Assembly (NCBI RefSeq): GCF_030409325.1
Contig: NZ_JAUFPR010000002.1
Span: 2,418,001 to 2,482,000, forward strand
DNA from: Mucilaginibacter aquaedulcis
GTDB lineage: Bacteria; Bacteroidota; Bacteroidia; Sphingobacteriales; Sphingobacteriaceae
Direction: 5' to 3'
DNA: 64,000 bases
The notes under the pieces are model-generated. The model saw only the letters and a program-made list of their open reading frames with translations. It was not told the origin of the DNA and did no database searches. Below, in pieces: positions 1-7,968 of the stretch (positions within the stretch are counted from its first letter, which is position 1; every line of letters starts with the position of its first letter). A program made the translations under genes and the position numbers.

Positions 1-1
1 C

Positions 2-1006
2 GGCAATAGCATCGTATATATGTCAGGGCGGGTGAATAACTTTTTGAACCTATACTACACCGATCCGGAAAAAATATTGATCAGCTGGCAAATAAGGAGT
101 CCGCAATTACATATAGCCGAATTTTTAGGCTTTTTAAATGCCCGCAAAAGCGAGGCGCCCCCCAAAGGAAGTAAGGTTAATATAAATAACCAGCTTAATA
201 CGGCCTTTGATAAAGGCAAAGCTGAGTTGCACTTGCGTGTTGCCAAGGTTTACTATAAAAAATTCCTGGCAACCGATGCCACTGCCGATCTGTTACTGGC
301 CGATAACAGCATAAAGGTGCAAAATGTAAGCGTAAAACATGCCGGTGGTTCATTAAAACTGGCGGGAAACATAACGCAGAATGGTGCTGTAAATAACTTT
401 TTACTTAACACCCAGGTTGATAACGTGAACGTAAGCAACTTTTTTTATTCGTTCAATAATTTTGGCTTGCAAAGCTTTACCTATAAAAACCTGAGGGGAT
501 TTCTTTCGGCACAGGCACATATTACCGGGAGTATAAACAGCGAGGGCAACCTGGTGCCCAAATCAATCAATGGAGTTACTACTATTGATCTGAAAAAAGG
601 CGCATTAATTAAATTTGAACCTATACAAAGTGTTGGCAAATTCGCGTTTCCTTTTCGTGATCTGGATAACATTACTTTTTCAAACCTTACCGGGCGGTTT
701 GATATTGCAGGCGATAAAATAAATATCAGCCCCATGCAAATTAATTCCAGCGTACTTAATATGGATGTGGCGGGTGTATATTCTCTATCAAAAGGCACCA
801 ATATAGCTTTAGATATACCTCTTCGTAACCCCAAGAAGGACACGGCCATTGTTGATAAAACTGAACGAAATAAAAAGCGCATGCGCGGCATAGTATTGCA
901 TATATTAGCTACTGATGGCGACGATGGCAAAATCAAGATAAAATGGAACAAAAACAGACCAAAAAAAGACAGCCCTGTTGAAGAGGCTGCTGAAGTTAAA
1001 CAATAA
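2..1006 (+). CDS. AsmA-like family protein, C-terminal part (5' end outside window)
   Basis: The frame is open from the first bases of the window, so the start lies upstream; only about 334 C-terminal residues are seen. The sequence is a long run of alternating beta-strand patterns with repeated glycine-turn and NxT/NxS stretches, and phrases such as LKLAGNITQNGAVNNF and VLNMDVAGVYSLSKGT, which are typical of the AsmA/TamB-like repeat-beta-groove C-terminus. Known members are inner-membrane anchored, span the periplasm and are linked to lipid transfer or outer-membrane homeostasis. The tail (last ~60 residues) is Lys/Asp-rich and soluble. No in-window partner suggests a more specific role. 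The family call is from sequence style and is moderately sure; the exact function is not known. Confidence 0.6.
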   Translation, partial: GNSIVYMSGRVNNFLNLYYTDPEKILISWQIRSPQLHIAEFLGFLNARKSEAPPKGSKVNINNQLNTAFDKGKAELHLRVAKVYYKKFLATDATADLLLADNSIKVQNVSVKHAGGSLKLAGNITQNGAVNNFLLNTQVDNVNVSNFFYSFNNFGLQSFTYKNLRGFLSAQAHITGSINSEGNLVPKSINGVTTIDLKKGALIKFEPIQSVGKFAFPFRDLDNITFSNLTGRFDIAGDKINISPMQINSSVLNMDVAGVYSLSKGTNIALDIPLRNPKKDTAIVDKTERNKKRMRGIVLHILATDGDDGKIKIKWNKNRPKKDSPVEEAAEVKQ

Positions 1007-1040
1007 ACAATGGTTAAAAAAACATAACTGCAAATAGCTG

Positions 1041-1080
1041 TATTTTTGACACAATAATGGCATTGAAATGCGTATCTTTG
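1041..1080 (+). promoter_or_regulatory. candidate Bacteroidota promoter for the sigma factor gene
   Basis: TATCTTTG at 1073-1080 matches the Bacteroidota -7 box TAnnTTTG exactly; a second match, TATTTTTG, lies at 1041-1048. If 1073-1080 is used, transcription would start near 1087 and give a leader of about 220 nt ahead of the sigma factor. The rest of the 303-nt gap (1007-1309) is AT-rich and shows no other feature. Confidence 0.45.
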
Positions 1081-1309
1081 TGCATCCATTTAAGAGATCA
1101 TATATTGATTAAACATTTATTGGTTACTAACACCACGCTTCGTTCAGCATTAATTGCATTATCCAACCCTCGTAACAATCCCGGGTACAGAAAGAAAAGA
1201 TCACCGAAGCAAAGTTTAATTTAATTTATTTTTTATTACCGCCTGGTTAAACCAACCAGACATATTCTTATCGGACTGTTATTAGCTTGAAAAAAATCTA
1301 TTCAAAAAA

Positions 1310-2170
1310 ATGAGACAACTTAAAATATCCCAATCCATTACCAACCGCGAGTCTCAGTCGCTTGAAAAGTATTTGCATGAAATAGGTAAAGTGGATTTAA
1401 TCAGCGCGCAGGAAGAAGTGATCCTGGCACAAAAGATTCGTGAGGGCGACCAGGCTGCATTGGAAAGGTTAACAAAAACTAACCTTCGCTTTGTGGTATC
1501 AGTAGCTAAACAATATCAAAACCAGGGCCTTACTCTTGGTGACCTTATAAACGAAGGAAACTTAGGTTTAATTAAAGCGGCAAAACGTTTTGACGAAACC
1601 AAAGGTTTTAAATTCATTTCATACGCTGTATGGTGGATCCGTCAGTCAATATTATCTGCCGTGGCCGAGCAATCACGTATTGTACGCTTACCTTTAAACC
1701 AAATAGGTTCATTAAGTAAGATACATAAAGCCGCTTCAAAATTGGAGCAGGAATTTGAACGCCAGCCAACACCTGAAGAACTTGCCGAAGATCTGGAAAT
1801 ATCTGTTGATAAAATTTCTGATTCACTGAGCAATGCTGGTCGTCAAATATCAATGGATGCTCCGTTTATACAAGGTGAAGAAAACACTTTGCTTGATGTA
1901 CTGCAAAGTACGGATGCGGCTACTGATACTGAACTGATGACTGATTCATTATCTCAGGAAATCAAACGTTCATTAAGCATACTTGCTGAGCGCGACCGCG
2001 AGGTTATTATTTTATTCTTTGGTTTGGGTGGTTATGCCGCGCATTCTTTAGAAGAAATTGGAGAGAAATTTAACTTAACACGCGAACGTGTTCGCCAGTT
2101 AAAAGACAAAGCTTTAATGCGCTTACGTCACAACTCCAAATCAAACCTGTTACAATCTTATTTGAACTAA
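1310..2170 (+). CDS. rpoD: primary RNA polymerase sigma-70 factor (RpoD/SigA type)
   Basis: This 286-residue protein is the housekeeping sigma factor of the Bacteroidota type, which lacks the long region 1.1. Region 1.2 is at residues ~17-47 ([20 protein letters not shown]), region 2 at ~77-127 with the core-binding and -10 melting segment [18 protein letters not shown], region 3 in the middle, and region 4 helix-turn-helix near the end ([19 protein letters not shown]). It directs core RNA polymerase to the TAnnTTTG promoters seen in this window. The gene stands alone: an AsmA-like gene lies upstream and a strong intrinsic terminator follows directly. The length and motifs are complete; no oddity is seen. 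Confidence 0.97.
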   Translation: MRQLKISQSITNRESQSLEKYLHEIGKVDLISAQEEVILAQKIREGDQAALERLTKTNLRFVVSVAKQYQNQGLTLGDLINEGNLGLIKAAKRFDETKGFKFISYAVWWIRQSILSAVAEQSRIVRLPLNQIGSLSKIHKAASKLEQEFERQPTPEELAEDLEISVDKISDSLSNAGRQISMDAPFIQGEENTLLDVLQSTDAATDTELMTDSLSQEIKRSLSILAERDREVIILFFGLGGYAAHSLEEIGEKFNLTRERVRQLKDKALMRLRHNSKSNLLQSYLN

Positions 2171-2204
2171 GTTACCTGCAGGGTGTACTGCACTCTATAT
2201 AATT

Positions 2205-2240
2205 AAAAGCGCCGATGTTAAATCATTGGCGCTTTTTGTT
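2205..2240 (+). terminator. intrinsic terminator after rpoD
   Basis: A stem of about 9 bp (GCGCCGATG with CATTGGCGC, one G-T wobble) around a TTAAAT loop is flanked by A and T runs (GCTTTTTGTTTT), 35 nt after the rpoD stop codon. Confidence 0.85.
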
Positions 2241-2341
2241 TTACCGGTGATAATAAAGGAAATTAATAATATAATCCGATCAACCTCTATTATCAATTTT
2301 CGCATATATTTATCAGCCATATTATTATTGAACTTTAACCT

Positions 2342-2875
2342 GTGATAAAAAGGACATATAACATTGAGTTCGGTCAATTAAGAGATCACTCAGTTGATTA
2401 CATACAAGGAATTTTAAAGGATACCCGAACTACAACTATCCTTACTATGAAAAATCTTTCGATACACGAACTGAACTGGCAATATAAAGAAGGCTGGAAT
2501 ACCATTGGCGCTTTGCTATCACATATCGTAGCTATCGACAATCTATTCAGAATCGAGTACATTAAGGGCAGAAAATTGACTGATGAAGAAAATACAGAAT
2601 TGACACCGGCAATTTACATGGGAGAATACCTTCCGCAGCTTATTAATCAACAGCCCCTTGAATATTATATAGCTCAACTTACCTCATCAGGCGAACAATT
2701 GCTTAATGCACTTAATAACATCACGCATGAGGATTTTACCAGGAGAATTGAAGATTATGACGAGGAAACCGGCTGTAATCTGGCCTGGGTCTTATATCAC
2801 AAGGCCGAAGATGAGATCTACCACCGCGGGCAAATCAGCATGATCAGAAAGCTGTATAAAGATAACCGCAATTAA
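2342..2875 (+). CDS. DinB-like (four-helix, metal-site) protein
   Basis: The 177-residue protein fits the DinB/YfiT-like four-helix superfamily: helical throughout, with one His in the second helix region (GALLSHIVAID, ~residues 57-67) and a late HKAEDEIYHRGQIS segment (~153-166) that supplies the other His ligands of the usual three-His metal site. Family members include thiol-dependent transferases and proteins of unknown role, so the substrate cannot be named. The start used is GTG at 2342; no good ATG gives the full first helix, the next Met being ~35 residues in. It is monocistronic and converges with the cold-shock gene downstream. Confidence 0.8.
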   Translation: MIKRTYNIEFGQLRDHSVDYIQGILKDTRTTTILTMKNLSIHELNWQYKEGWNTIGALLSHIVAIDNLFRIEYIKGRKLTDEENTELTPAIYMGEYLPQLINQQPLEYYIAQLTSSGEQLLNALNNITHEDFTRRIEDYDEETGCNLAWVLYHKAEDEIYHRGQISMIRKLYKDNRN

Positions 2876-2930
2876 CTTGTATAGATTTTCCAATCTTTCT
2901 GGATTATAATAATACGATTGCAAAAAGCAC

Positions 2931-2960
2931 AAAAAAAGCATCTGCACGGTGTGCAGATGC
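2931..2960 (-). terminator. intrinsic terminator of the cold-shock gene
   Basis: A perfect 10-bp stem (GCATCTGCAC / GTGCAGATGC) with a 3-nt loop is followed on the minus strand by a run of seven T. It lies 25 nt after the cold-shock stop codon. Confidence 0.9.
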
Positions 2961-2984
2961 TTGTACGATTATAATAATAGTTAT

Positions 2985-3173
2985 TTAACCTACTTTTACA
3001 TTTACCGCATTTAAGCCTTTTTTACCTTGCTCTACATCGTAGGTAACGCTATCGTTTTCACGGATAGTGTCAATAAGGCCTGAGGCATGTACAAAAACTT
3101 CGGCACCGCCATTACTTGGCACGATAAATCCAAAACCTTTGCTTTCATTGAAAAATTTTACTGTTCCTTGCAT
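2985..3173 (-). CDS. cold-shock domain protein (CspA family)
   Basis: A 62-residue single cold-shock domain. The RNP1-like motif KGFGFIV (residues ~12-18) and the RNP2-like EVFVHAS (~25-31) are both present, with the family's typical N-terminus QGTVKFFNESKGFGF. Such proteins bind single-stranded RNA and DNA and act as RNA chaperones, often at low temperature. The length is slightly shorter than E. coli CspA (70), which is normal in Bacteroidota. It has its own terminator and faces away from the TonB receptor gene. Confidence 0.95.
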   Translation of the reverse strand: MQGTVKFFNESKGFGFIVPSNGGAEVFVHASGLIDTIRENDSVTYDVEQGKKGLNAVNVKVG

Positions 3174-3492
3174 TATATTTTTATTTAATTAAGTAAAGAT
3201 ACGATTTATAAGCAATAATTAACTATAAATAAGGCAATTAAGTTTTTACTCGCTCTAAAACTTTAAAAAGCTAACTAAAAAAGAGTATCCTCTAACAGCG
3301 CTGATTGCCTTGCTTTGAGCGCTTTACCTCAGTTAAAATGTAAAAAGTACACTATGATATTTTTTTATATCAAGCGGCAATTTTTATTTTTATTTAAACT
3401 ATTTCCAGTCTATTTATTGGCTATTGAAGAGTATAATTCTATATTAGCCTATATGCCAATCCTCCTGGCGAAAATAACCTGATTTATAATAC
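3174..3492. other. 319-bp divergent intergenic region
   Basis: This AT-rich spacer between the divergently transcribed cold-shock and TonB-receptor genes must hold both promoters and the cold-shock 5' leader. No TAnnTTTG box was found in the expected orientation on either side, and no long hairpin stands out. Confidence 0.4.
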
Positions 3493-5664
3493 ATGACTAA
3501 ACTTTACAAATTTTTCCTTGTTGCATTGCTTATTTCCGGTTCAGATTATCTGCACGCACAGCAAACAACTGTTCAGCTCGATAGTGTAATTATTAAAGAA
3601 ACTCGCCCTAATTATTTACCCAATACATCTGGCACATACACTTTCGCCGGAAAAAAAACAAATCTTATCTACCCCGATGCGGGTAAAACGAACCTGGCCA
3701 ATAATACCGCCCGAATGCTTCTATCGCAGGTGCCCGGAGTTAATGTATGGGAGATGGATGGTGCAGGCTTACAAATTAACGTGGGCACACGCGGTACCGA
3801 CCCACACCGGTCAATTGAGATGAACATGCGTCAAAACGGTTACAATACCAACTCCGATGTATTTGGCTACCCCGAAAATCATTATAATATTCCTTTCCAG
3901 GCCATCAGCGAAATTCAATATGTACGTGGTTCGGCAGCACTGCAGTTTGGCAGCCAGTTTGGTGGTATGATGAACTTTAAAATTAAAGAAGGTGACAGCA
4001 CTAAGGTATTTGGTTTTGAAACAGAGCAAAGTGGCGGTTCAAATCGTTTTTTTAACTCTTACAATGCTATTGGCGGTAAAGTTGGCAAAATCAGCTATTA
4101 TGCTTATTACTCGGCCCGTACTGGTGATGGCTGGCGACCTGATGCTGCTTTCAATTACCGGGCTTACTACGCTAACATACGCTATCAGTTTAACAGTAAG
4201 GGCAGCATTGCCCTACAGTTTTCCAGATCAGATTATCGCCAGCAGATAGCAGGCGGTTTAACAGATGCACAGTTTGATGCCAACAATCGTCAGTCTACAC
4301 GTTTTCGCAATTTCTTTAATCCGGAGATCAACATCCCGGCATTACTCTTTAATTACGCATTTAACAGCAACACACGACTGGAGGTTACCTCGCACGTATT
4401 ATTTGGTCAGCGAAACAGTGTTCAGTTTATTAATACACCTAACATAGCCGATACGGTTAACACCAAAACAAACAACTATAACCCACGGCAGGTTGACCGC
4501 GACTATTACGCCGGTTTTACTACTGAAGCCCGCCTATTGCACACTTACAAGCTGGGCAACTTAAACAGCACTTTTACAACCGGTCTAAGGTATTTTGAGG
4601 AAACCACCAAACGCAGGCAAAAAGGCACCGGCACAACCGCGTCTGATTTTGACTTGAGCCTGGTTAAGCCCTATGGTATCGATTTAAAACTACACAGTTT
4701 AAATTATGCCGTCTTTGCCGAAAATACTTTCCAGATAGCCCCGGCATTCACCGTTACACCCGGTGTAAGGTATGAGGTTATTAAAACCACTACATCGGGA
4801 GTTATTAATAACGCCAGCTTCCCCATAGGTTATAAAGGCAATCGTAACTACCCATTGTTTGGCACTGGTTTGCAATACCAGTTTAATAATGGCAGTCAGC
4901 TTTATGCCAATATATCACAGGCATATCGCCCCTATTTGTACGCGGCAGTTACCCCAGCAGATCAGCTTACCATTATTGATCCGAACATTAAGGATAGTCG
5001 CGGGTATGATATAGATCTGGGCTATCGCGGACACATCAGCTCCATACTTAATTATGATGTCAATGGGTTCTATGTATACTATGGCAACCGTGCTGGTACC
5101 TTAACCCAAACCGATGCCAATAATGTAACACATTTATTTGCCACCAACATTGGCAATGCGGTAGCTAAGGGTGTTGAAGCATATGCATCTGTTTCCTTAT
5201 TAAGATCATTTAATGAACATACCGATTGGGATCTGCGTCTGTTCAATTCCCTGGCTTATACCCATGGCCGTTATACCAGCGGCTCCATCAATCAGAATGG
5301 CTCCAATATCGGCCTTAAAAACAACCATACCGAAAGTACTCCCGATTGGATAAACCGCACGGGTTTAACATTTTTAAGCAGTCATATAACCAGCACCATT
5401 CAATATAGCTACACCAGCAAAAGTTTTAGCGACGCCAACAATACGGTATTTAACCCCACTGGAGCTACAGGCTTGGTACCTGCCTACCGCATTGCCGATT
5501 GGGCATTTAATTATAATTTCCTGAAAAACTACCGTATAGGTGCCAACCTTAATAATATTTTTAACGCCAAATACTTCACCCGCCGAATAAATATGTACCC
5601 CGGCCCTGGTATTTTACCTGCCGACGGACGAACATTCAATATTAGCCTTGGCTTAAAGCTTTAA
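3493..5664 (+). CDS. TonB-dependent outer-membrane receptor (FecA-like)
   Basis: The 723-residue protein has a signal peptide (residues 1-22, cleavage after LHA-QQ), a plug domain (~65-165, with QVPGVNVWEMDGAG, a GTRGTDPHRS turn and the VRGSAALQFGSQFGG motif) and a 22-strand type beta-barrel ending in aromatic-rich strands with a final GLKL. It would import a large ligand, probably an iron chelate, across the outer membrane using TonB energy; the plug resembles ferric-citrate receptors. It lacks the N-terminal carboxypeptidase-like domain and the SusD partner found with polysaccharide systems. It stands alone, with no sigma/anti-sigma pair beside it. The ligand assignment is inference. Confidence 0.88.
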   Translation: MTKLYKFFLVALLISGSDYLHAQQTTVQLDSVIIKETRPNYLPNTSGTYTFAGKKTNLIYPDAGKTNLANNTARMLLSQVPGVNVWEMDGAGLQINVGTRGTDPHRSIEMNMRQNGYNTNSDVFGYPENHYNIPFQAISEIQYVRGSAALQFGSQFGGMMNFKIKEGDSTKVFGFETEQSGGSNRFFNSYNAIGGKVGKISYYAYYSARTGDGWRPDAAFNYRAYYANIRYQFNSKGSIALQFSRSDYRQQIAGGLTDAQFDANNRQSTRFRNFFNPEINIPALLFNYAFNSNTRLEVTSHVLFGQRNSVQFINTPNIADTVNTKTNNYNPRQVDRDYYAGFTTEARLLHTYKLGNLNSTFTTGLRYFEETTKRRQKGTGTTASDFDLSLVKPYGIDLKLHSLNYAVFAENTFQIAPAFTVTPGVRYEVIKTTTSGVINNASFPIGYKGNRNYPLFGTGLQYQFNNGSQLYANISQAYRPYLYAAVTPADQLTIIDPNIKDSRGYDIDLGYRGHISSILNYDVNGFYVYYGNRAGTLTQTDANNVTHLFATNIGNAVAKGVEAYASVSLLRSFNEHTDWDLRLFNSLAYTHGRYTSGSINQNGSNIGLKNNHTESTPDWINRTGLTFLSSHITSTIQYSYTSKSFSDANNTVFNPTGATGLVPAYRIADWAFNYNFLKNYRIGANLNNIFNAKYFTRRINMYPGPGILPADGRTFNISLGLKL

Positions 5665-5667
5665 AAT

Positions 5668-5703
5668 AAAAATGGCCCTACATAATTATGAGGGGCCATT
5701 TTT
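5668..5703. terminator. bidirectional intrinsic terminator
   Basis: An 11-bp stem AAAAATGGCCC / GGGCCATTTTT with A/T runs on both sides lies just after the receptor stop and between convergent genes, so it can serve both. Confidence 0.85.
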
Positions 5704-5720
5704 ATTGCTGAACCTATTGA

Positions 5721-6089
5721 CTATTTAACATGCTTTTTAACGATATCAATCAGCTCGGTTAAGTCAAATGGCTTTTTCAGATAGCCATCAGCATCGCCTG
5801 CCTCGGCAATTTCCTTTAAATTATTTACAGCCGAAATGATAATGATCGGGATATGGCTTGTGGCCGGGTCTTTTTTTAATTCCTTACTTAACTGCTGTCC
5901 GTTGGCATCGCTCGTCCAATCGGTGAGCCAGTTATCAAGCAATATCAGATCGGGCTCAACATCGCTTAGTCTTTTAAGGATCTTGGCATTTTCTGAGGCA
6001 ATCACCTCATATTGCTCTTCTTCCAGCACATAAACAATGGTATCTCTGATGTCTTTATCATCTTCGATCACTAAGATTTTTTTTGGCAT
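5721..6089 (-). CDS. single-domain response regulator (receiver only)
   Basis: The 122-residue protein is a CheY-like receiver. The acidic pair EDD (residues 9-11), phospho-acceptor Asp52 in LILLDNWL, a Ser in the IIISAV strand and the conserved Lys in GYLKKPF are all present. There is no output domain, so it acts by protein contact after phosphorylation. The loop after Asp52 (TDWTSDANGQQL) is slightly longer than usual. The ATG at 6089 is preferred over an in-frame Met four codons upstream because MPKKILVIEDD is the usual receiver start. No histidine kinase is next to it. Confidence 0.9.
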   Translation of the reverse strand: MPKKILVIEDDKDIRDTIVYVLEEEQYEVIASENAKILKRLSDVEPDLILLDNWLTDWTSDANGQQLSKELKKDPATSHIPIIIISAVNNLKEIAEAGDADGYLKKPFDLTELIDIVKKHVK

Positions 6090-6247
6090 AAATCCTCTCA
6101 ATTAAATTTTAATATAACTCAAAGTTTAATTCTAATTAAATAAATTAATTATAAAAATACATTTAAGCAATCCAAAAACATAACAGTCAACAGGCTATGT
6201 TTTGTTTTGAAAAACAGGGATTTATATTAAATTTTACTCAAGAATGC

Positions 6248-6820
6248 TTAATGGTGATAGCAAATGCGGCAGCGTGGCTCATAACTTTCCTTTTCGCCCA
6301 ATAGTATACGGGCATCATCAGGCACCAGCCTGTACGAGTAAAGGGCAGGGTTTCCGCACTGAACACATACGGCCTGCAGCTTGGTAACCGATTCGGCAAT
6401 GGCCATAATGGCAGGCATAGGACCAAACGGACGGCCTTTAAAATCCATATCCAAACCTGCAACAATTACACGGATACCTTTATTGGCAAGCGCATTGCAA
6501 ACTTCGGGCAGCTCGTTATCAAAAAACTGGGCCTCATCAATACCAATTACATTGGCGCCGTTGGCCAGCAGCAATATGGCCGAAGCACTATCAACAGGAG
6601 TTGAGGAAATAGAGCTGGCATTGTGAGATACAAGCGCGTCTTCAACAAAACGGGTATCGGCTTTAGGACTAAATATTTCAACTTTAAGCTTTGCTATCCG
6701 GGCACGATTAAGCCTCCTGATTAGCTCTTCGGTTTTACCTGAAAACATTGATCCGCAGATTAATTCTATACTGCCGCCAAACTCACTTTTACGCTTAAAA
6801 ACTTCCTCGCTAAATACCAT
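6248..6820 (-). CDS. tdk: thymidine kinase (type II)
   Basis: This 190-residue enzyme phosphorylates thymidine to dTMP for salvage, using ATP. The P-loop GSMFSGKT is at residues 23-30, the DEAQ segment with the presumed catalytic Glu96 at 95-98, and the zinc site is formed by two Cys pairs (C152/C155 and C184/C187). Length and motif order match the tetrameric type II family. It is divergent from the gene at 6896; a near-match promoter box (GATATTTG on the minus strand) lies about 15-20 nt upstream of the start. Confidence 0.96.
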   Translation of the reverse strand: MVFSEEVFKRKSEFGGSIELICGSMFSGKTEELIRRLNRARIAKLKVEIFSPKADTRFVEDALVSHNASSISSTPVDSASAILLLANGANVIGIDEAQFFDNELPEVCNALANKGIRVIVAGLDMDFKGRPFGPMPAIMAIAESVTKLQAVCVQCGNPALYSYRLVPDDARILLGEKESYEPRCRICYHH

Positions 6821-6895
6821 TTATGACTATTCTGGGGGGCAAATATCAGAATTTAATCCTATTTTTGGTAAGCATTTTTCACAACATTGGAAGCC

Positions 6896-7903
6896 ATGAA
6901 GCAAATGGATGTATTTAAAAAGATAGGTGGTATTTTAAAAGAGCTTAATGACCAATATGATTACCTTGCAGCCGATAGCAACGATTTAAATGAGCTTGAA
7001 CTGGAGCTTTTTGTTGCTAACGCTCATTTTTTAAAGGACCATGCCGAAATATTGCGCCGGCTACATGAGCGCAGCTTACCAACCCATACGGCCCCACCTG
7101 CCGAAACACCAGAACCTGTTATTGAAAAGCCAACCGTTGCACCAACACCTGAAAAAAAACAGGAACCCGTTCATGAGCAACATTACTTTGAGCCTGTTGT
7201 ACAACAAAAGCTAACTACAGAAAAATTTGAGTTGAGCCCAACAACTGAGCTCCCGGTTCAGCCACCTTATAACCCGGTTGCTCCTGAGCCAATAATTACC
7301 CCGGAGCATGAAGAGGAACCTGTTGCTCAAATAGACCTGACAACGGAAAGCCCTGTGGTTGATTCTTATTCGTTTGAACGAGAAGATCCTGAGCTTCTGA
7401 AACAGGAATTGGAGATTGATGCTGCTTCGGAATGGGAAGATGAAGATGATCAGTTTGAACAAGAAGAACTAACTGAACAACTACCACCTCTCTCTGTTGA
7501 AAAAGAACATATACCTGAGCCGCCATTTACACTGGCAACAAATGGCCAGGACCTAAATGGATCAAAAGAAAATAGCGAAGATAAAGTACTAACCATCAAT
7601 CAAAAGATATCGGCATTAAAGGCCGAAAAGGAAAAAGGCCCATCACAACCGGCTCTTTTACCCATAACCGATCTTAAATCGGCCATAAACCTGAACGATA
7701 AGCTTTTGTACATCAAAGATTTGTTTAACGGCTATAGCCTGGCTTACAGCGAAGCTGTTGAGATCGTGAACCGGTTTAATTCATTTGAGGAAGCAGAGCG
7801 TTTTCTGAAGACCAATTACGTAGTAAAAAATCACTGGGCAGATAAACCCATAACCGCCGAAAAGTTTTACGACTTATTAAGGCGCAGATACCCTGCCAGC
7901 TAA
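6896..7903 (+). CDS. hypothetical protein with Pro/Glu-rich linker
   Basis: I do not recognise a named family. The ~335-residue protein has three parts: a helical N-terminus (~1-65) rich in Leu/Glu, a long acidic Pro/Glu/Thr-rich linker (~70-215) that is probably disordered, and a compact C-terminal ~80 residues (DLKSAINLNDKLLYIKDLF ... EKFYDLLRRRYP) that looks like a conserved helical domain. No signal peptide or membrane segment is seen, so it is likely cytoplasmic. An in-frame TTG at 6887 would add three residues; ATG 6896 is preferred. It is followed by a strong terminator, so it is a single-gene unit. Confidence 0.7.
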   Translation: MKQMDVFKKIGGILKELNDQYDYLAADSNDLNELELELFVANAHFLKDHAEILRRLHERSLPTHTAPPAETPEPVIEKPTVAPTPEKKQEPVHEQHYFEPVVQQKLTTEKFELSPTTELPVQPPYNPVAPEPIITPEHEEEPVAQIDLTTESPVVDSYSFEREDPELLKQELEIDAASEWEDEDDQFEQEELTEQLPPLSVEKEHIPEPPFTLATNGQDLNGSKENSEDKVLTINQKISALKAEKEKGPSQPALLPITDLKSAINLNDKLLYIKDLFNGYSLAYSEAVEIVNRFNSFEEAERFLKTNYVVKNHWADKPITAEKFYDLLRRRYPAS

Positions 7904-7909
7904 AAAGGC

Positions 7910-7947
7910 AACAAGAAAGCCGGGCATAAATGCCCGGCTTTCTTGTT
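7910..7947. terminator. bidirectional intrinsic terminator
   Basis: A perfect 17-bp stem (AACAAGAAAGCCGGGCA and its complement) with a TAAA loop separates the convergent genes ending at 7903 and 7969. Confidence 0.93.
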
Positions 7948-7968
7948 TAACAACTCTTTTATTTTTAA

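Noticed and set aside
481..1089. 202-codon minus-strand frame opposite the AsmA-like gene
   Set aside because: Antisense shadow; the plus-strand protein has coherent family-like sequence and the minus frame has none.
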